Positions 27,623 through 36,916 of a stretch of 64,000 bases of DNA are shown here, one piece after another. Positions within the stretch are counted from its first letter, which is position 1. Each line of letters opens with the position of its first letter. The position numbers were made by a program, and so were the translations under genes. Origin of the DNA: Candidatus Leptofilum gracile (GTDB lineage Bacteria > Chloroflexota > Anaerolineae > Promineifilales > Promineifilaceae); contig JADJOJ010000006.1 in assembly GCA_016713825.1 (NCBI GenBank), forward strand, positions 124,001 to 188,000, read 5' to 3'. Below the pieces are notes generated by a model. The model saw nothing but the letters and a program-made list of their open reading frames with translations. It had not been told where the DNA came from and ran no database searches.

Positions 27623-27695
27623 GCCCTCATCGTCTAGGGGACCAGGACGTAGCCCTTTCAAGGCTAAGACCGGAGTTCGAATCTCCGTGAGGGCA
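27623..27695 (+). tRNA. tRNA-Glu (anticodon TTC)
   Basis: Cloverleaf by eye: acceptor GCCCTCA (27623-27629) pairs with TGAGGGC (27688-27694), discriminator A at 27695. The D-arm has GTCTAGGGGACC, the anticodon stem TAGCC/GGCTA encloses loop CTTTCAA with anticodon TTC at 27657-27659, and the T-arm is CGGAG TTCGAAT CTCCG. The identity matches the usual bacterial tRNA-Glu sequence pattern. CCA is not encoded. A terminator follows immediately. Confidence 0.96.
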
Positions 27696-27700
27696 CAAAA

Positions 27701-27726
27701 GCTTCACCATTTGGTGAAGCTTTTTT
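27701..27726 (+). terminator. intrinsic terminator of tRNA-Glu
   Basis: GCTTCACCA and TGGTGAAGC form a 9-bp stem with a TT centre, followed by six T at 27721-27726. It starts 5 bases after the tRNA end. Confidence 0.92.
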
Positions 27727-27875
27727 ATTTCCACAGACCGGTGCGTTATAAGCTATAATCATTGAGCATACAAAAAGGGAACCAAATCTAAAAGATTATT
27801 TATCAATAGCTGAGGCTAACAAATTTTGGCTACCTGTAAGCCCCATCCACGAGTCACATAATCTCAGGAGTTTTC

Positions 27876-30800
27876 ATGGCAGATAGATTGGAAGTAAGGC
27901 TGTTGGGCGGAGCGGTCTTTTTGCTGAATGGGCAACCTGTAAGAAGCATCCCCACCCGTGCCGCCCAGGCGCTGCTAATTTTTTTGCTTCACCAAAAAAT
28001 GCCGGTTGAACGCGAGCAGCTTATCGATCTGTTTTTTCAGGCGAGCACGCCCAAACAGGCGGCTGCGAACTTGCGCTCTACACTGTCCCGGCTGCGCAAA
28101 GAATTGGCCCCATTTTTGTTGATAGACGGCCGTTCCGTTGGCATCAACCCCCAGGCAGACATCTGGCTAGACAGCACCCAATTCAACCAGCAAATTGAAA
28201 ATGACGCCCTGGACAGCGCCCTCGCCCTCTACCAGGGCGATTTTCTGGCTGGCTTCTTCCTGCGCGATGCCCCCGAATTTGAAAATTGGGCGCTGGTTGA
28301 GCGTGAACGGCTGCGCCTTAAAGCAATCGAAGGACTCAAAACGCAGATTGCCGCGCTTCAGGAGCAAGCCGCCTACTGGGATGCGCTCGACGCAGTGAAC
28401 AAGCTGCTGGGCATCGAGCCCTTTCTGGAAGAGATTCACCGCACCAAAATGGTGCTGCTCATGCGCACCGGGCAGCGGGCGCGGGCCTTGCAGCAATACC
28501 AAACCGTCGTCAACCTGTTTGCCGAAGAGCTAGGCGTGGCCGTGCTGCCCCAAACCACCGCCCTCTACGAACGCATCAACAACCTGGTGACCCCGCCGCC
28601 GCACAATTTGCCCGCCCCCACTGACCAATTTATTGGCCGCCAGGTGGAGATAACCACGATTTTGCGCCTGCTGGCCGAGCCATCGCGGCGGCTGATTACC
28701 CTGTTTGGCATCGGCGGCATTGGCAAAACCCGCCTGGCGCTGGAAGTGGCCCGGCAGTTGCTCAAACAGCAGGCGGGCATGTTTTTAGACGGCACCTTTT
28801 TTGTCTCCCTCATCGGCGTAGAGGCCGCGGCCTCAGCTGCGCCCTTTGCCCAGCAGCTGCTGCAAGCCATTGGCCAAACCGCCAGCGGGCGGCAAGCCCC
28901 CACCGAAGAGGCGATTGCCCTGCTGCGTCAGCGGGAAATGCTGCTGATTTTGGACAATTTTGAGCAGCTTGTGGCCCAAAATCGGGATTTTTTGGCCCGC
29001 CTGCTGGCCGAAGCGCCCCAGGTAAAACTGCTGGTTACCTCGCGGGAGCGGCTGAATTTGGTAGAAGAGACGGTGTTTGATCTGTCTGGCCTGCCGCTGG
29101 CGGAAGATGCGCCGCTGCAAAGCGAGGCGGCGCGGCTGTTTGTGACCCACGCCCAGCGCAGCCAGTTCACCTTTGCCCCCAGCCCCGCCGACCAGCCCGC
29201 CATTGCGCAAATGTGCCAGATGCTGGAGGGGATTCCGCTGGGCATTGAGCTGGCGGCTGGCTCTGTGCGGTATGCCAGCTGTGTGGAGATTGCCCAGCAG
29301 GTGGCCGAAAATTTGGGGGCGCTGTCGTCGCCGCTGCACAATGTGCCTGCGCGGCATCGCAGCTTGCGGGCGATGTTTATGTATTCGTGGGAGCTGTTGC
29401 CGGAACCGTTGCGCCCCATTTTTGCCGATCTCACCGTGTTCCCGGCGGCGTTTGACGCGGCGGCGGCGCAGGCGGTGGTGGGGGCCACGGAGGCGCAGCT
29501 AAAGCGGCTGGTGGATACGGCGCTGCTGAAGGTGGCAGACGGCCGTTTCCAAATCCACCCCCTGCTTAAAACCTTTGCCGCCGAACAGCGGGCGGCCGAT
29601 GAACTGGATTTGAACGGCCGTCACGCCAGCTACTTTGCCCAATTCATCGCCGAGCGCAGCCAGACGTACCATCGCCCCACCTATTTGCAAAGCTTGCCCG
29701 CCCTGGTAACCGCCTACGACGATCTGGTGGCGGCCTGGCGTTGGGCCATCACCCAGCTGGTGGCCACCCAATCTGAGCTGGCGTGGGCATGGGTGATGGG
29801 GCTGAGACGGCCGTTCATTCGCCTGCATTACCAAAAAAACCGCTTCTACGCCGCCCGCACCCTGCTGGCCGAAGCGTGCCGCCAGCTGGAAGACGCCGGT
29901 TGGCATTTGCCCGAAGCCAGCAATCCGCAGCGGTTGCTGCACGCCCAGCTCACCGTCGCCGAAGGCAACAGCGCCCGCATTTTGGGTGATTACGATGGCG
30001 TGGTTGAGCGCGTGGGGCAAACGATTCCGCTGCTGCGGCAAGCCGTGGCCCTGGATGACCTGTTCGACGCTTACAATGCTTTGGTGGGCACCAATATGCA
30101 GCAAGGCAAATTTGCCGAGGTGCCAGAAATGCTGGATGAGCTGGAGGCAATTGCCTTTGAAGCGCGAAAACCAGTTTTGTTTGGTGTGCTGTTCGTCTCC
30201 CGCTCCTACCACACCGACTTTATGGGGAACCCGGAAGGAGCGTTGGCGTACGCGCAGCAGGCGCTGGATGCGTTTGCCGAAATGGAAGATACCTACTACG
30301 AAGCGATTGTGCTGAGCGGTATGGCCCAGCGGCTGTTTACCCTGGCCCGGCCCGAAGAAGCGGCCCAGGCGCTGCGGCGGGCGTCGGAACTGGCCGAACT
30401 GAATGAGATTCCGCTGACCCAGGCGTTTGCCCAGAAATGGTTGGCCCATTACCACCAAAACAAGGGGGAATTGGCCGAGGCAGAGGCGGCGCTGACGCTG
30501 AGCAAAGATCTGTTCCTAAAGGTGAACGAGCAGCGCAATCTGGTGGAAATTGATTACAGTTTTGCCTTGCTGGCGCAGTCGCGGGGGCAATGGTCAGAAA
30601 TGGCCCGGTATTTGTTGGCCAGCTTGCAGCGGGCGCAAACGCAAAAGATGGAGAAGCACATTTTGGATGTGCTGGTGCAGCTGCCTGGCCTGCAATGGCG
30701 GCGGGGTGAGCGGGCGGTTGCGCTGGCCTGGGCGGCTTTTTTGCAACAGCAGGATTTGAACGAGGTGCAGCAGGCGGCGTTGCAAGAAGCTGTGGGGGTG

Positions 30801-30917
30801 ATGGGAACGGCCGTTTCCACCCCCAAAACGCAGCAACTAACTCTGGATGAACTGGCCGCCACCTTCTTGCGTGAAGGCTTGCGCTGGTTTGCCCACAACA
30901 AATTGGAGACCTCATGA
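27876..30917 (+). CDS. BTAD/NB-ARC/TPR transcriptional regulator (AfsR/SARP-like)
   Basis: Large regulator of 1013 residues. Order: winged-helix DNA-binding domain (about 1-95, MADRLEVRLLGGAVFLLNG), BTAD (about 100-240, LALYQGDFLAGFFLRDAPEF in part), STAND/NB-ARC ATPase with Walker A GIGGIGKTRL near 277 and Walker B LLILDNFEQL near 355, then about 450 residues of TPR-like helices. Such proteins use ATP-driven assembly to switch transcription, usually on a metabolic or small-molecule signal. AGGAG precedes ATG 27876 and a TATAAT box lies at 27754-27759. The stop overlaps the oxidoreductase gene by 4 bp. Confidence 0.88.
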   Translation: MADRLEVRLLGGAVFLLNGQPVRSIPTRAAQALLIFLLHQKMPVEREQLIDLFFQASTPKQAAANLRSTLSRLRKELAPFLLIDGRSVGINPQADIWLDSTQFNQQIENDALDSALALYQGDFLAGFFLRDAPEFENWALVERERLRLKAIEGLKTQIAALQEQAAYWDALDAVNKLLGIEPFLEEIHRTKMVLLMRTGQRARALQQYQTVVNLFAEELGVAVLPQTTALYERINNLVTPPPHNLPAPTDQFIGRQVEITTILRLLAEPSRRLITLFGIGGIGKTRLALEVARQLLKQQAGMFLDGTFFVSLIGVEAAASAAPFAQQLLQAIGQTASGRQAPTEEAIALLRQREMLLILDNFEQLVAQNRDFLARLLAEAPQVKLLVTSRERLNLVEETVFDLSGLPLAEDAPLQSEAARLFVTHAQRSQFTFAPSPADQPAIAQMCQMLEGIPLGIELAAGSVRYASCVEIAQQVAENLGALSSPLHNVPARHRSLRAMFMYSWELLPEPLRPIFADLTVFPAAFDAAAAQAVVGATEAQLKRLVDTALLKVADGRFQIHPLLKTFAAEQRAADELDLNGRHASYFAQFIAERSQTYHRPTYLQSLPALVTAYDDLVAAWRWAITQLVATQSELAWAWVMGLRRPFIRLHYQKNRFYAARTLLAEACRQLEDAGWHLPEASNPQRLLHAQLTVAEGNSARILGDYDGVVERVGQTIPLLRQAVALDDLFDAYNALVGTNMQQGKFAEVPEMLDELEAIAFEARKPVLFGVLFVSRSYHTDFMGNPEGALAYAQQALDAFAEMEDTYYEAIVLSGMAQRLFTLARPEEAAQALRRASELAELNEIPLTQAFAQKWLAHYHQNKGELAEAEAALTLSKDLFLKVNEQRNLVEIDYSFALLAQSRGQWSEMARYLLASLQRAQTQKMEKHILDVLVQLPGLQWRRGERAVALAWAAFLQQQDLNEVQQAALQEAVGVMGTAVSTPKTQQLTLDELAATFLREGLRWFAHNKLETS

Positions 30918-31936
30918 CCCAATCACACCTTCCAGAGCAAATGACGGCCGTATTTCTCGAAGCGTACAGCGGCGCATCTGGCTTACAAACCGGGCAGCGC
31001 CCTGTGCCGCAGCCGGGGCCCAAAGAGGTGCTGGTAAAAGTTGCCGCATCCGCCATCAATCCATCTGACCTCAGCTTTTTGCAGGGGCGGTATGGTTTTA
31101 AGAAGCCGCTGCCCACCATTCCTGGCTTTGAAGGTTCCGGCACGGTGGTGGCTGTGGGCAAGGCCACCGGGTTGATGGGGCGTTTTTTGTTGGGCAAGCG
31201 CGTCGCCTGTGTGACCCAGCAAACGGGGGATGGCTTGTGGGCGGAATATACGGCCGTTTCCCTCAACTATGCCCTGCCGCTGCTGGGCGCAGTGGGTTTA
31301 GAGCAGGGGGCGATGTCGGTGGTGAATCCGTTAACGGCCGTTGCCCTCATCGAGCTGGCCCAAAAAGCAGGGCACAAAACCGTGCTGAACACCGCCGGAG
31401 CCAGCGCCCTGGGGCTAATGCTGCACCGGTTGGGCCAGCAAGAGGGCGTCGAAGTGGTCAATATCGTGCGGCGGGCAGAGCAAGTGGCCCAGCTACAGCA
31501 GCAAGGCATGCGGCACGTGCTCAACAGCAGCAGCGCCACGTTCGATGAAGCGCTGCGCGACCTGTGCCACCAGCAAAAAATCCGGCTGGCATTCGACGCC
31601 ATCGCCGGGGATATGCCCGGGCAATTGCTGGCGGCCATGCCCAACCACAGCCGGGTGACGGTGTACGGCGGCCTGTCGCAGCAGGCGGTAAAAATCGACC
31701 CCACTGGCCTCATTTTTCAGGACAAATCGGTGAATGGCTTTTGGCTGACGCCGTGGGTGGGGCAGAAAAACATGCTGCAAAGCGTGCTGATGTGGCGGCG
31801 GGCGCAAACGCTGCTGCTCTCCGCGCTCAAAACCGAGGTGCGGGCGCGTTACCCGCTGGCCCAGGCCCAGCAAGCCGTCGCCGACTACGAAGCCACAATG
31901 TCTGGCGGCAAGGTGTTGTTGGTGATGGGGGAGTGA
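30914..31936 (+). CDS. zinc-type MDR oxidoreductase (quinone oxidoreductase-like)
   Basis: Medium-chain dehydrogenase/reductase of 340 residues. The GroES-like N-terminal part includes VLVKVAASAINPSDLSFLQG and PGFEGSGTVVAVG; the Rossmann part has TVLNTAGASALGLMLHRL (quoted short) and binds NAD(P)H. Structural-zinc Cys residues are not present, so this is the zinc-independent quinone oxidoreductase-like group. It reduces alkenes or quinones; the substrate is unknown. Translation is coupled to the large regulator by an ATGA overlap, so it may be the metabolic output of that regulator. Confidence 0.87.
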   Translation: MTQSHLPEQMTAVFLEAYSGASGLQTGQRPVPQPGPKEVLVKVAASAINPSDLSFLQGRYGFKKPLPTIPGFEGSGTVVAVGKATGLMGRFLLGKRVACVTQQTGDGLWAEYTAVSLNYALPLLGAVGLEQGAMSVVNPLTAVALIELAQKAGHKTVLNTAGASALGLMLHRLGQQEGVEVVNIVRRAEQVAQLQQQGMRHVLNSSSATFDEALRDLCHQQKIRLAFDAIAGDMPGQLLAAMPNHSRVTVYGGLSQQAVKIDPTGLIFQDKSVNGFWLTPWVGQKNMLQSVLMWRRAQTLLLSALKTEVRARYPLAQAQQAVADYEATMSGGKVLLVMGE

Positions 31937-31987
31937 GGGGAACGCGGGGATGACCGTGTCACAACGACCATTCCCGCGATATTGTAT

Positions 31988-33127
31988 TTAGCTAAGTTTT
32001 AGACTTTCTCGAAACTGTTCAGCTGGCGCTTCTTTCAAAATATCAACGACCTTATCGTAATTTTCTTTGATAACCTTTTCAATCTCGTTTATATCGGCTC
32101 TGAAAAATTCCTTGCGGGAATTGAGTTTGTTTAATCTGGTGCTGTGGAATCGTTGATGAAGTTTCGTTTCTAATTCAGGAGCGTTTTCGGAGAAGATTAA
32201 GGCGTGAACGTCGAAAGAAAATGGGACTGAGGCATCGCCCAATTCATCAATTCTATCCATCGGTTCTAAACGCCTGGTCATACCAATTTTGTAAATATTC
32301 TCTCCAAACGCTTAATCCCTTGCTTTTGTTCTGTAGTCATTCTTTTCTTCGTTATCTAGTTCAAGCATCTTTTGTCGAACTTCATTTAGTTTTTCGCTAA
32401 CCAATGACTTCTCAGATTCATCTGTTATGGTTAACAGCCTAGATTCAAGCCTGCCGGCAGGCAAATGTTTTTCTTTAATATTTTCCCGCCGCTCATTTCG
32501 CCACCCCCTTTTTTTCTGCTCCTTTGATATCAAACAGGTATCCTCAATTTGCTTGTTTATATTCCTTACTTATAGAAACCTGCATGATTGTGCCTAGCTT
32601 GTTGAGTGCCTCAAATGATTTTTCGATTCGCTTCACGCTAGATTCGATGTTGTTGAACTTCACATGATCTACGCAGTAGTCACATTCATTGTTGAATGAA
32701 CGTAAAACGAGCTTGATCATGTCATTAACCATCTTTTTCCCTTCACTCTTGCTATTGTTAACAGTCCAGGTCTGGCTACCGGAAGCTGCCGTGTTGTTTT
32801 TGATAAGGGCTTTTTGTTTCTCTCGAATTGCGTCTAAACGTTTCTTATATTCATCACTGGACTGAAAACTGAATTTGGGCTTGTATAGGGCAAAACTTTC
32901 AAGAAGCATATCTTCATCGATGACAAGTAGCTCCTTACTTTTTTCGGCGATTTTGTCATCAAGTAGCTGCTTGACTAGCACGTTTAGCGCCTTCATCAAG
33001 TGGCCAGTTACGATCATCAACGCTTTTCAATGCACGCATCATTTCCGCCAATTTCGTCGATAAACTTTTTTAGATATTCGTTTTCTTCTTTTATCTTTGG
33101 GGCTTTGAAAATATCAAAAACGCTCAT
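31988..33127 (-). pseudogene. decayed DUF4041/GIY-YIG (Mug113-type) nuclease gene
   Basis: Four broken frames on the minus strand are remnants of one gene. They are the N-terminus MSVFDIFKAPKIKEENEYLKK (start 33127, AGGAG upstream), the DUF4041 domain (FALYKPKFSFQSSDEYKKRL, then MIKLVLRSFNNECDY), a fragment around LTITDESEKSLVSEKLNEV, and the C-terminus FGENIYKIGMTRRLEPMDRI. The GIY segment normally just before FGEN is missing, so catalysis is lost. The region is clearly AT-richer than its surroundings and has no ACGGCCGT motifs, so it is probably acquired DNA. A CCTGCCGGCAGG palindrome near 32450 appears inserted in the third fragment. Confidence 0.75.
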
Positions 33128-33274
33128 GCTATTCTCCTGCTTTTTAACTATGTTTAGTAGATAAACTGAAACATTGGAGTAAGGATGTGACTTTGCTGGA
33201 CTCTGTTTAGCTTGCGACAAAGCACTTATTAAGAGACTGGTTATACAGTCTTGCCCTACAAGCACAGAGGCTCG

Positions 33275-34291
33275 TTACGGCCGCAACTGCCGCACTACCT
33301 GACAAATTTCACGCAAGATCGGTTCTGGGACGGCTACGGGCGGGCCGTTGGCCAGAAAGTCGGCATATTGCTGCCCTGCCGCTCCGCCGCCCGCATGGGG
33401 ATTGTGGCTGTGGCTGTACCAGAGCAGCTGGCCCTCGTAGGTATGCACCCCCTCATGGCCCCATTGCGTCACGTCCCAGGTCCATTCTTGTTGGAGCGAA
33501 CGGCCGTCCGCCAGCGGCGGTACCTCGTTGACAAAGCGCTGCCAGGGGGTTGAGGCTGGTGTCAGGGGCGTTTGGGCCGTCCAGCGCTGTACGGCCGTTC
33601 CGGTGGCATAAAGCATCTGGCGCGATTGGCCCAGCATGGCCAGCGCCGTCACTTCGTCTGGCGCGGGCAGCGGCGCGGCAAAAAATGAGGCGGGGGTGGC
33701 CAGGGGCAGCCAACAGCCCAGCCAACCAGGGCCTGCCACCGCCAGCGTCTGAGAATCGGCCGCCCAGGCGATCTGGCTGAAACCGCTTTGGGCAATCGGC
33801 CAGCTGTGCGGGTTCAGTTCGGTCAGGATGGTCGCCGTTTTGTACGGCTTGATCTGGATTGTGCTGTTGAGCCGGGCCAGGAAACGGCCGTCTGGCGAAA
33901 GGGCGCGGCTGGTGCTGCCTGCGATGCTGTCGGAGAGCATCAGCGGCAGGCTGGCGTTGGGGCGGCTGCGCGGATACACGAGGCTGCGTTTTTTACGGCC
34001 GCTGGCGTTGGGGCGTGTTTCTTGCAAACGGCCGTCGGCCACCGACCACACCCGCAGGCCACCCCACAAATTGGCCGCCGCCAGCCACGTGCCATCGACC
34101 GAGAAGGCCAGCGCGTGGGCCTGCTCCGTTAACCCGCTCAGCCGGGCCACCAGGCCGCCCGTGGCCAGATCCCAGACGGTCACCGGCACATCATCTGTGC
34201 CGCCGCAGGCCAGCAGCCGTTCATCGGGTGAAACTGCCAGGGAAAAGATAGGGGATTCATGCTGAATACGTTCTGCTGTTTGGGGGGTCAT
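33275..34291 (-). CDS. WD40-repeat protein
   Basis: Beta-propeller-like protein of 338 residues. Repeats end in VTVWDLATG, LRVWSVADG and similar, with inner strands such as IFSLAVSPDERLLACGG and AHALAFSVDGTWLAAA. Later blades are less regular. No signal peptide, so it is likely a cytoplasmic scaffold. Partners cannot be inferred; it lies beside the decayed nuclease gene and faces away from the MerR gene. Confidence 0.8.
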   Translation of the reverse strand: MTPQTAERIQHESPIFSLAVSPDERLLACGGTDDVPVTVWDLATGGLVARLSGLTEQAHALAFSVDGTWLAAANLWGGLRVWSVADGRLQETRPNASGRKKRSLVYPRSRPNASLPLMLSDSIAGSTSRALSPDGRFLARLNSTIQIKPYKTATILTELNPHSWPIAQSGFSQIAWAADSQTLAVAGPGWLGCWLPLATPASFFAAPLPAPDEVTALAMLGQSRQMLYATGTAVQRWTAQTPLTPASTPWQRFVNEVPPLADGRSLQQEWTWDVTQWGHEGVHTYEGQLLWYSHSHNPHAGGGAAGQQYADFLANGPPVAVPEPILREICQVVRQLRP

Positions 34292-34493
34292 CGGCCAGGT
34301 TCCTTGCCAGGATGTTTGGCGGCGTGAGGGGGTAAACGGCCGTCACGCCTGCGTCACCAGACGCTTTTTGGTAGGCTGACGGAAGCATAACACATACTGG
34401 CCAATGATAGCGGATTTGTGCCCATAACTGGTAGCTGACGTTGTCGCTTCTATCAACCCTACCGCTAACCGCCTACCGTTCACAGATTCCCTC

Positions 34494-34524
34494 TTGACTC
34501 GGCCCCTGGGGCCGGGCGTATCAT
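34494..34524 (+). promoter_or_regulatory. MerR-type promoter with 19-bp spacer
   Basis: -35 TTGACT (34494-34499) and -10 TATCAT (34519-34524) are 19 bp apart, which is the long spacer typical of promoters activated by MerR proteins. Centred in the spacer is the perfect dyad CGGCCCCTGGGGCCG (34500-34514). The gene that follows encodes a MerR regulator, so autoregulation is likely. Transcription should begin at about 34531, the A of the start codon, giving a leaderless mRNA. Confidence 0.75.
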
Positions 34525-34530
34525 ACCCTC

Positions 34531-35382
34531 ATGACCGATCGGACAGAAGACGCACGTTTAACCATTGGGCAGTTCGGCCGTCTGGCCCAGCTTTCCCGCA
34601 AAGCGCTGAGGCTTTACGACGACAAGGGGTTGCTGACGCCAACGCGCATCGACCCGGAAACAGGCTACCGTTACTACACGCGCGCGCAAGTGGCGGTGGC
34701 GCGCCACATTCGCCTGCTGCGGCTGATGGAGATGCCGCTGGAGACGATTGCGGCGGTGCTGGCCGTGTGGGATGACGATCCCGCCACGGCGCAGCGCCTG
34801 ATTCAGGGTCATGTAACGGCCGTTGCCAAGCGAGTAACGGCCGTTCACCTGGCTGCCCGCCTGCTGCAAGAAGAATTAGAACCCGACAAGGAGCATAAAA
34901 TGTCTTTTAGCTTTACCGAAGCCGAACATCCGGCACAAATGGTTGTCTCGATTCGCCGCCACATCAAAGTGCCCGCCTTCCACGAGTGGAACGAACCCGC
35001 GCTGCACCAGATGTGGGATCATCTTAAAGCGCATGGAGCCACACCCAGTGGCCCGCCTATCTGCCTTTTTTATGGCCCGGTCAATGAAAGTGACGATGGC
35101 CCTGTAGAAATCGCCGTGCCGTTCACCGGCCTGGTGCCGCCTGCGGGCGAGATCAAGGTGCGCGAACTGCCCGCCCACAAAACAATCCAGGTGCGCACCT
35201 TTGGCGAATACAACGACTTCCCCAAGATTCTGGAGATGTGGAACGGCGTTGGCCGGTACGTGAATGAGCAAAATCTGGAACCCAACTGGGACCACGACCT
35301 GACCACCTACGAAATCTGGCACGAAGATGACACGTTCACCATCTGCTGGCCTGTGCGAGCGTTTGTGGCAACGGCCGTCTAA
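34531..35382 (+). CDS. MerR-family regulator with GyrI-like effector domain
   Basis: BmrR-like transcription activator of 283 residues. The N-terminal MerR helix-turn-helix has LTIGQFGRLAQLSRKALRLYD and TPTRIDPETGYRYYTRAQV, followed by a dimerising coiled coil. Residues about 125-283 are a GyrI/SHV-type ligand domain (MVVSIRRHIKVPAF, VEIAVPFTGLVP, TTYEIWHEDD) that usually binds cationic drugs. No ribosome-binding site lies before ATG 34531; the promoter geometry predicts a leaderless transcript. A terminator follows, so any other targets are elsewhere. Confidence 0.9.
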   Translation: MTDRTEDARLTIGQFGRLAQLSRKALRLYDDKGLLTPTRIDPETGYRYYTRAQVAVARHIRLLRLMEMPLETIAAVLAVWDDDPATAQRLIQGHVTAVAKRVTAVHLAARLLQEELEPDKEHKMSFSFTEAEHPAQMVVSIRRHIKVPAFHEWNEPALHQMWDHLKAHGATPSGPPICLFYGPVNESDDGPVEIAVPFTGLVPPAGEIKVRELPAHKTIQVRTFGEYNDFPKILEMWNGVGRYVNEQNLEPNWDHDLTTYEIWHEDDTFTICWPVRAFVATAV

Positions 35383-35404
35383 CCCCCATTCTTTACCCAT
35401 GATC

Positions 35405-35441
35405 AAAGCCACCCGCCTGCTGCCAGACGGGTGGCTTTTGT
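35405..35441 (+). terminator. intrinsic terminator after the MerR gene
   Basis: AAAGCCACCCG (35405-35415) and CGGGTGGCTTT (35428-35438) form an 11-bp stem with a 12-nt loop, and T-rich sequence continues downstream. It lies 23 bp after the stop. Confidence 0.85.
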
Positions 35442-35479
35442 TTTGGTACAATCCTCCAGCAAAGGTGCGACGCACCTGC

Positions 35480-35511
35480 ATTAACCATTAAAAATTGACC
35501 ATTAACCATTA
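35480..35511. repeat. TTAACCATT word-like repeat upstream of the LLM gene
   Basis: ATTAACCATTAAAAATTGAC followed by CATTAACCATT; the same words occur in reverse orientation at 40565-40605 after elp3. The two share ATTAACCATTAAAAATT exactly. It lies directly before the ribosome-binding site of the LLM oxidoreductase gene. Confidence 0.6.
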
Positions 35512-35522
35512 CGGAGGCTGTT

Positions 35523-36563
35523 ATGCGTTTAGGAATCATGTTGGGTTACGCCGGGCGGCGCATCGAGCTGCCCGTGGAGCTGGTAAAAGAGGCGGATCGG
35601 CTGGGCGTGTACGCCATCTGGACGGCCGAAGCGTACGGCTCGGACGCCGTGTCGCCGTTGGCCTGGCTGGGCGCACAAACGCAAAACATCAAGCTGGGCA
35701 CGGCCATCATGCAAATGCCAGGCCGCACCCCGGCCAACGCCGCCATGACGGCGATGACGCTGAACCAGTTGAGCGGCGGCCGTTTTTTGATGGGTCTCGG
35801 CTTGTCTGGCCCGCAGGTGGTGGAAGGGTGGCATGGCGAGAGTTACGGCCGTCCCCTCACCCGCTCTCGCGAATACGTAGACATTGTTCGGGCCATCTTC
35901 AAGCGCGAAGCGCCGGTGCAGTACGACGGCCAGCTGTACCAGATTCCATACCAGGGCCAGGGGGCCACCGGCCTGGGCAAGCCGCTCAAAAGCACCCTGG
36001 AAGCTGCGCCGGAAATCCCCATCTACCTGGCGGCCATCGGCCCGCAAAACGTGGAGCTCACCGCCGAGATTGCCGACGGCTGGCTGCCTATCTTCTTCTC
36101 CCCTGGCAAATACGACGAAATTTACAAGCCGCACATCGAGGCTGGTTTTGCCAAGGCAGGTGGCGGTAAGAACATTGCTAATTTTGACATTGCGCCGACG
36201 GTTTCGGTGGTGATTCATGAGGATGTGGAGGTGGCGTATAACATGTTACGGCCGTTCCTCGCCCTCTACATCGGCGGCATGGGCGCCAAAGGCAAAAACT
36301 TCTACACCAACCTGGCTGGCCGCTACGGCTACGAAGCCGAAGCTGAGGAAATTCAGGATTTGTACCTGGCGGGTGACAAAGGGATGGCGATGATGAAGGT
36401 TCCTGGTGCGCTCATCGACGATGTGGCCCTGGTTGGCCCCCGCGAGCGCGTCAAGGAGCGGCTGTCGCTCTGGCTCAACTCGCCTGTCACCACCATGAAC
36501 ATCACCGTCTTCGACGTAGAAACCTTGCGTACTATGGTAGAATTAATGGCTGAATTAGCATAA
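35523..36563 (+). CDS. LLM-class (F420-type) oxidoreductase
   Basis: Luciferase-like flavin/F420 enzyme of 346 residues. It has the TIM-barrel start MRLGIMLGYAG, then YAIWTAEAYGSDAVSPLAWLG (in part), LGTAIMQMPGRTPANAAMTA, GGRFLMGLGLSGPQVVEGWHG and YLAAIGPQNVELTAEIADGWL. These match the LLM-class F420-dependent group, near methylene-tetrahydromethanopterin reductase-like enzymes. Whether it uses F420 or FMN cannot be proven from sequence; F420 is plausible in Chloroflexota. GGAGG precedes ATG 35523. The gene stands alone. Confidence 0.87.
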   Translation: MRLGIMLGYAGRRIELPVELVKEADRLGVYAIWTAEAYGSDAVSPLAWLGAQTQNIKLGTAIMQMPGRTPANAAMTAMTLNQLSGGRFLMGLGLSGPQVVEGWHGESYGRPLTRSREYVDIVRAIFKREAPVQYDGQLYQIPYQGQGATGLGKPLKSTLEAAPEIPIYLAAIGPQNVELTAEIADGWLPIFFSPGKYDEIYKPHIEAGFAKAGGGKNIANFDIAPTVSVVIHEDVEVAYNMLRPFLALYIGGMGAKGKNFYTNLAGRYGYEAEAEEIQDLYLAGDKGMAMMKVPGALIDDVALVGPRERVKERLSLWLNSPVTTMNITVFDVETLRTMVELMAELA

Positions 36564-36643
36564 ACCGTTGCTTGCAATAGGCTATGCTTAAACTGCATTA
36601 AGCAGGATCACACTATGGCTCATGCTATACTGGGATTAATCTG

Positions 36644-36916
36644 ATGGAATTTGAGTGGGACAAACAGAAGGCAGAAAGAAATACCTCAAAGCATGGCGTA
36701 TCTTTCGAAGAAGCCCAAACTGTTTTTACTGATCCACTTTATCTAGACTTCTATGATCCCGATCATTCAGATGAAGAAGAACGGTACATCATTGTTGGAC
36801 AATCTGAGCAGCAGCGGTTACTTGTTGTATCGTACACTGAACGAGATCAAAAGGTTCGCTTGATTAGTGCGCGAGAAGCGACGCGCAAGGAAAGAGAAGC
36901 GTATGAAGAAGGCTAA
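36644..36916 (+). CDS. BrnT family toxin
   Basis: RelE-fold ribonuclease toxin of 90 residues. Conserved elements are FEWDKQKAERNTSKHGVSFEEA, then DPLYLDFYDPDHSDEERYIIVG-like segments and VVSYTERDQKVRLISAREATRKER (shown in parts). These match BrnT. The antitoxin gene follows with a 14-bp overlap, so the order is toxin first, usual for brnTA. The pair contains no ACGGCCGT motifs and is AT-richer than its neighbours, consistent with transfer. Confidence 0.9.
   Translation: MEFEWDKQKAERNTSKHGVSFEEAQTVFTDPLYLDFYDPDHSDEEERYIIVGQSEQQRLLVVSYTERDQKVRLISAREATRKEREAYEEG

Noticed and set aside
30337..31266. 309-codon minus-strand frame opposite the regulator and oxidoreductase
   Set aside because: Pro/Ala-rich shadow of two well-supported plus-strand genes.
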